A stretch of 64,000 nt of DNA from Cyclina sinensis (lineage: Eukaryota > Mollusca > Bivalvia > Venerida > Veneridae), in NCBI GenBank assembly GCA_012932295.1, contig JAAONU010000014.1, forward strand, positions 22,338,011-22,402,010. The letters are read 5' to 3'. The notes under the pieces were generated by a model. That model was not told where the DNA came from, made no database searches, and saw only the letters and a list, made by a program, of their open reading frames with translations. A program made the position numbers and the translations under genes. This document shows positions 61,818-64,000 of this stretch, one piece after another. Position 1 is the stretch's first letter. Each line of letters opens with the position of its first letter.

Positions 61818-62903
61818 ATGTCACAAAAGGATTCTGATGCCTACTTTTGCGAGGTATGTTCGGAAACTGGTGAAGACTTTTTAGTATATGGATATTGTAC
61901 AAACTGTAATGAATACCTCTGTAGAAATTGCTTCGACTACCATCGAAAGCCAAAAAAGACTCGTCACCATGTTTTGCTTGAGAAAGATGCTATGCCCAAA
62001 CCTGCCGAGAGACCAGTTGCGCCTGGACCTGACGAGTGCGTCGAACTTTGTAACAAGCACCCTGTAGAGATTGCGGTATTCTACTGTAACAATCACGACG
62101 AATTCTTCTGCAATTCTTGCGCTGCAACCACACATAGAACATGTGAGTTCCTCTACATACCGGATGCCGCCAAAGGTTTCGTGGAAAGCCAAGAGCTCGA
62201 GAAAACCTTCGCCTCACTTTGCGTGATAGCTAAACTTTGTAAAGAGAATATTGACCTTGCAGCAAAAAATTCAGTAAAGAGTGAAAATCAACTTTCAGCA
62301 GCGAAAAAGAATGTTGAGTCATACATGGAAAACGTGAAGAAAGTTTTCGCAGCAAAAGCAGAAAAGATTTTTGCTAAAATGGAAGAAATAAATAATGAAA
62401 ACAAGCATAACATGACAACGGTGTCTGATACGAGTAAGTCCACGAAAACGAACGCAGAAGTTCTGAAAGAAAATCTGCAGCGTCTTTGCGACAAGAAGCA
62501 GTTTTGCCAGCTGTATACTGAAACGAAAAAAGCGGCTAAGACGATAGGTGAGCTGGACTTAACCATAACAGATGTTGGAAACGAAAATGCAATCCAAGAG
62601 TTCAAATGCCAGTGTGACAAAAGGTTATACCAGTTTGTGACAAACTCGAGTCTTTTCATTTGTATAGATCCCAATGACAAGAAACGGTTATTCCCTATTT
62701 ATCAGCCAGTAATGGTAACACATGCATCAAAGACGAACAATGATGTCCCGGGAGAACAAGCACCGGAAGTGCCCGAGCCGAACTTCCCCCCTCCCATGAT
62801 ACCGCCCAGAAAAGGGACCAACAGCGACAGCTTGACCGATATGCAAAGCTATGCTGATGATGATAACGACCCTATTTATGAATTCATTGAAGATAGACAT
62901 TAA
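61818..62903 (+). CDS. B-box / coiled-coil protein with SH3- and SH2-type tail motifs (TRIM-like, no RING, no NHL)
   Basis: Single-exon frame of 361 aa; start ATG with AAG before it (A at -3). Residues about 11-51 are a B-box-like finger (CEVC, GYCTNC, YLCRNC, YHRKPKKTRHH). Residues about 74-113 are a second B-box (CVELCNKH, FYCNNHDEFFCNSC, THRTC). Residues about 120-250 are helical and coiled-coil-like. The tail is Pro-rich, with PPPMIPPRK (PxxPxR, residues 326-331, class II SH3 type) and an acidic end with DPIYEFIED (Tyr 354). It is clearly paralogous to the 637-aa protein over the B-boxes and the CQLY region. The propeller is absent and the stop is genuine in this frame. Likely a cytosolic adaptor. 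Confidence 0.9.
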   Translation: MSQKDSDAYFCEVCSETGEDFLVYGYCTNCNEYLCRNCFDYHRKPKKTRHHVLLEKDAMPKPAERPVAPGPDECVELCNKHPVEIAVFYCNNHDEFFCNSCAATTHRTCEFLYIPDAAKGFVESQELEKTFASLCVIAKLCKENIDLAAKNSVKSENQLSAAKKNVESYMENVKKVFAAKAEKIFAKMEEINNENKHNMTTVSDTSKSTKTNAEVLKENLQRLCDKKQFCQLYTETKKAAKTIGELDLTITDVGNENAIQEFKCQCDKRLYQFVTNSSLFICIDPNDKKRLFPIYQPVMVTHASKTNNDVPGEQAPEVPEPNFPPPMIPPRKGTNSDSLTDMQSYADDDNDPIYEFIEDRH

Positions 62904-63600
62904 CTCTACAAACGACATACCGTTAATGCTGCGCTCATCGAAGAACGATTCCGGTTGTGTTGACAAATTGCTTCATGTTGAAGACCTTATTTATGAACTG
63001 TTAATTGAAAGCGTTAATTCCGTCAACGGCATGACTGTTTATTATGTTGTTCATATCAGTAAATTCTTCAAACTCGTACAGCACTCAAGTGACTTATAAA
63101 AGTATGTTTTTTCTTCTTTTTTAAAAAATTTTCTATGAAAATGTATTGAATTCTGTTGTTAACTTTTCAGAAACATTAACTGATTTTTTTTAATTCAGTT
63201 GATTTGAGAGTGAATGTAACAAGTTATTTTACTGATTGGTTAAATGATGTAAAGATGCATTTTGATCTTTCTGTTTGAAAATTTATGGTTATTCATAACA
63301 ATATAATAACGTGTATAAATGTATTTTTTTGATATATTTATAATATCATACATTATATAGATATATGATTATTTCTATTTGTGTTGCCTTTGGTACCATT
63401 CATTAAAAATTTGGCATTTTCTTTAAGAGAAAGCATGTGTATAAATCTGTATTCAGTTTGCCGGTTACACTACTCTGCCAAACATAGTCTTATTTCTAAT
63501 GTGTTTTTTCTCACCTTTGCTGTATTTAGCTTAAAACTGCACCGTGTGATATGTCAATTAGTCATATGAGTAATAAAGGAAATTATATTATAATTGTTTT
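62904..63600 (+). other. 3' UTR of the 361-aa gene with polyadenylation signal
   Basis: AT-rich and without a supported gene. An AATAAA lies at 63572-63577, about 670 bp after the stop, and is the best candidate polyadenylation signal. Confidence 0.5.
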
Positions 63601-64000
63601 TGTTAATAATTGTTAATGAAAATAAGAAATTGGCGGATAATATGAACAAAGTTATTACTTCCGATCTGAACATACAAAAATGACTAAAATCAAGACTTTT
63701 CGTTTTAAAGCAACAGTTTTTCTTTGTTGTTTCTTTTCTTTTTTTTTTTTTCTTTTTTTTTGGCCGATTTACTTCATCGACATGTCTGATGAAATGAGGA
63801 AGTTATGTTGTTTTAGGGATAACGATATAGTAATGCAATATTTCAGTAATATTAAGAAGTTTCTTTATATGTAATACTAAACATGCACTAAAACTGAATT
63901 CGATCCACCATCACTTGGTCCATTAGCCAGCATCACGGCGTAAGCATAGAGCGGCAATCCAGGGCCGGATCCCCAAATTTCTGACTGGGGGGCTTGAGGG
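63601..64000. other. Terminal noncoding sequence
   Basis: Contains a poly-T tract near 63738-63762 and, from about 63890, a GC-richer stretch (gccggatccccaaatttctg) that looks like the start of a dispersed repeat running out of the window. No gene seen. Confidence 0.45.

Overview
The window is eukaryotic: AT-rich DNA with GT–AG introns, dense dispersed repeats, microsatellites and minisatellites. Several things suggest a mollusc, most likely a bivalve. These are the dispersed-repeat styles (an element bounded by GCTCACCTGAG/CTCAGGTGAGC, the 'ggtttattgggatttaac' repeat, the 'ctttgacccagtgagc' repeat), intronless B-box/NHL proteins, and a receptor-type tyrosine phosphatase with a MEGF-like EGF ectodomain. 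The species is not identified.

Positions 1-49748 on the + strand read best as the 3' part of one very large receptor protein tyrosine phosphatase (RPTP) gene whose 5' end lies upstream of the window. Its ectodomain is built from single EGF-like domains, each on its own 141-nt phase 1-1 exon with eight cysteines. Class A exons form a tandem array of roughly 1.42-kb units over about 1-20 kb: 15 exons, two of them truncated at an identical breakpoint. A sixteenth class A exon lies at 29394. Class B exons form five near-identical 868-bp units at 32756-37090, followed by one decayed remnant. A transmembrane exon at 41072 then leads into 17 further exons that encode a juxtamembrane region, two phosphatase domains and a short tail ending at 49748. 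The reading frame stays open through all 18 exons (673 codons plus stop). D1 keeps all catalytic motifs. D2 has lost the WPD aspartate and has an altered P-loop, so it is probably a pseudophosphatase. Three tyrosines have YxN sequence, one of them in the last four residues.

The EGF array is interrupted at about 20.97-29.29 kb by a decayed Ty3/gypsy-type LTR retroelement with two LTRs, a primer-binding site, gag, RT, RNase H and integrase remnants, and an extra 2-kb region after pol. That region encodes zinc-finger-like and highly charged, Ser-tailed polypeptides. A LINE 3' end (minus strand) sits beside the class B array, and its fragment forms the edge of each 868-bp unit. A large TIR-bounded element with internal dimeric repeats fills 38.0-40.3 kb.

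Downstream of the RPTP are a 53-bp minisatellite starting about 0.1 kb after the stop codon, an 840-bp pogo-like MITE, and about 4.5 kb of repeat-rich noncoding DNA. Two divergently oriented, intronless B-box/coiled-coil genes close the window. The 637-aa protein (56901-58814, minus) carries an NHL-like propeller. The 361-aa protein (61818-62903, plus) is a paralogue that lacks the propeller and ends in an SH3-type proline motif and a YEFI tyrosine motif. A 45-bp minisatellite and a mollusc-type dispersed repeat lie between them.
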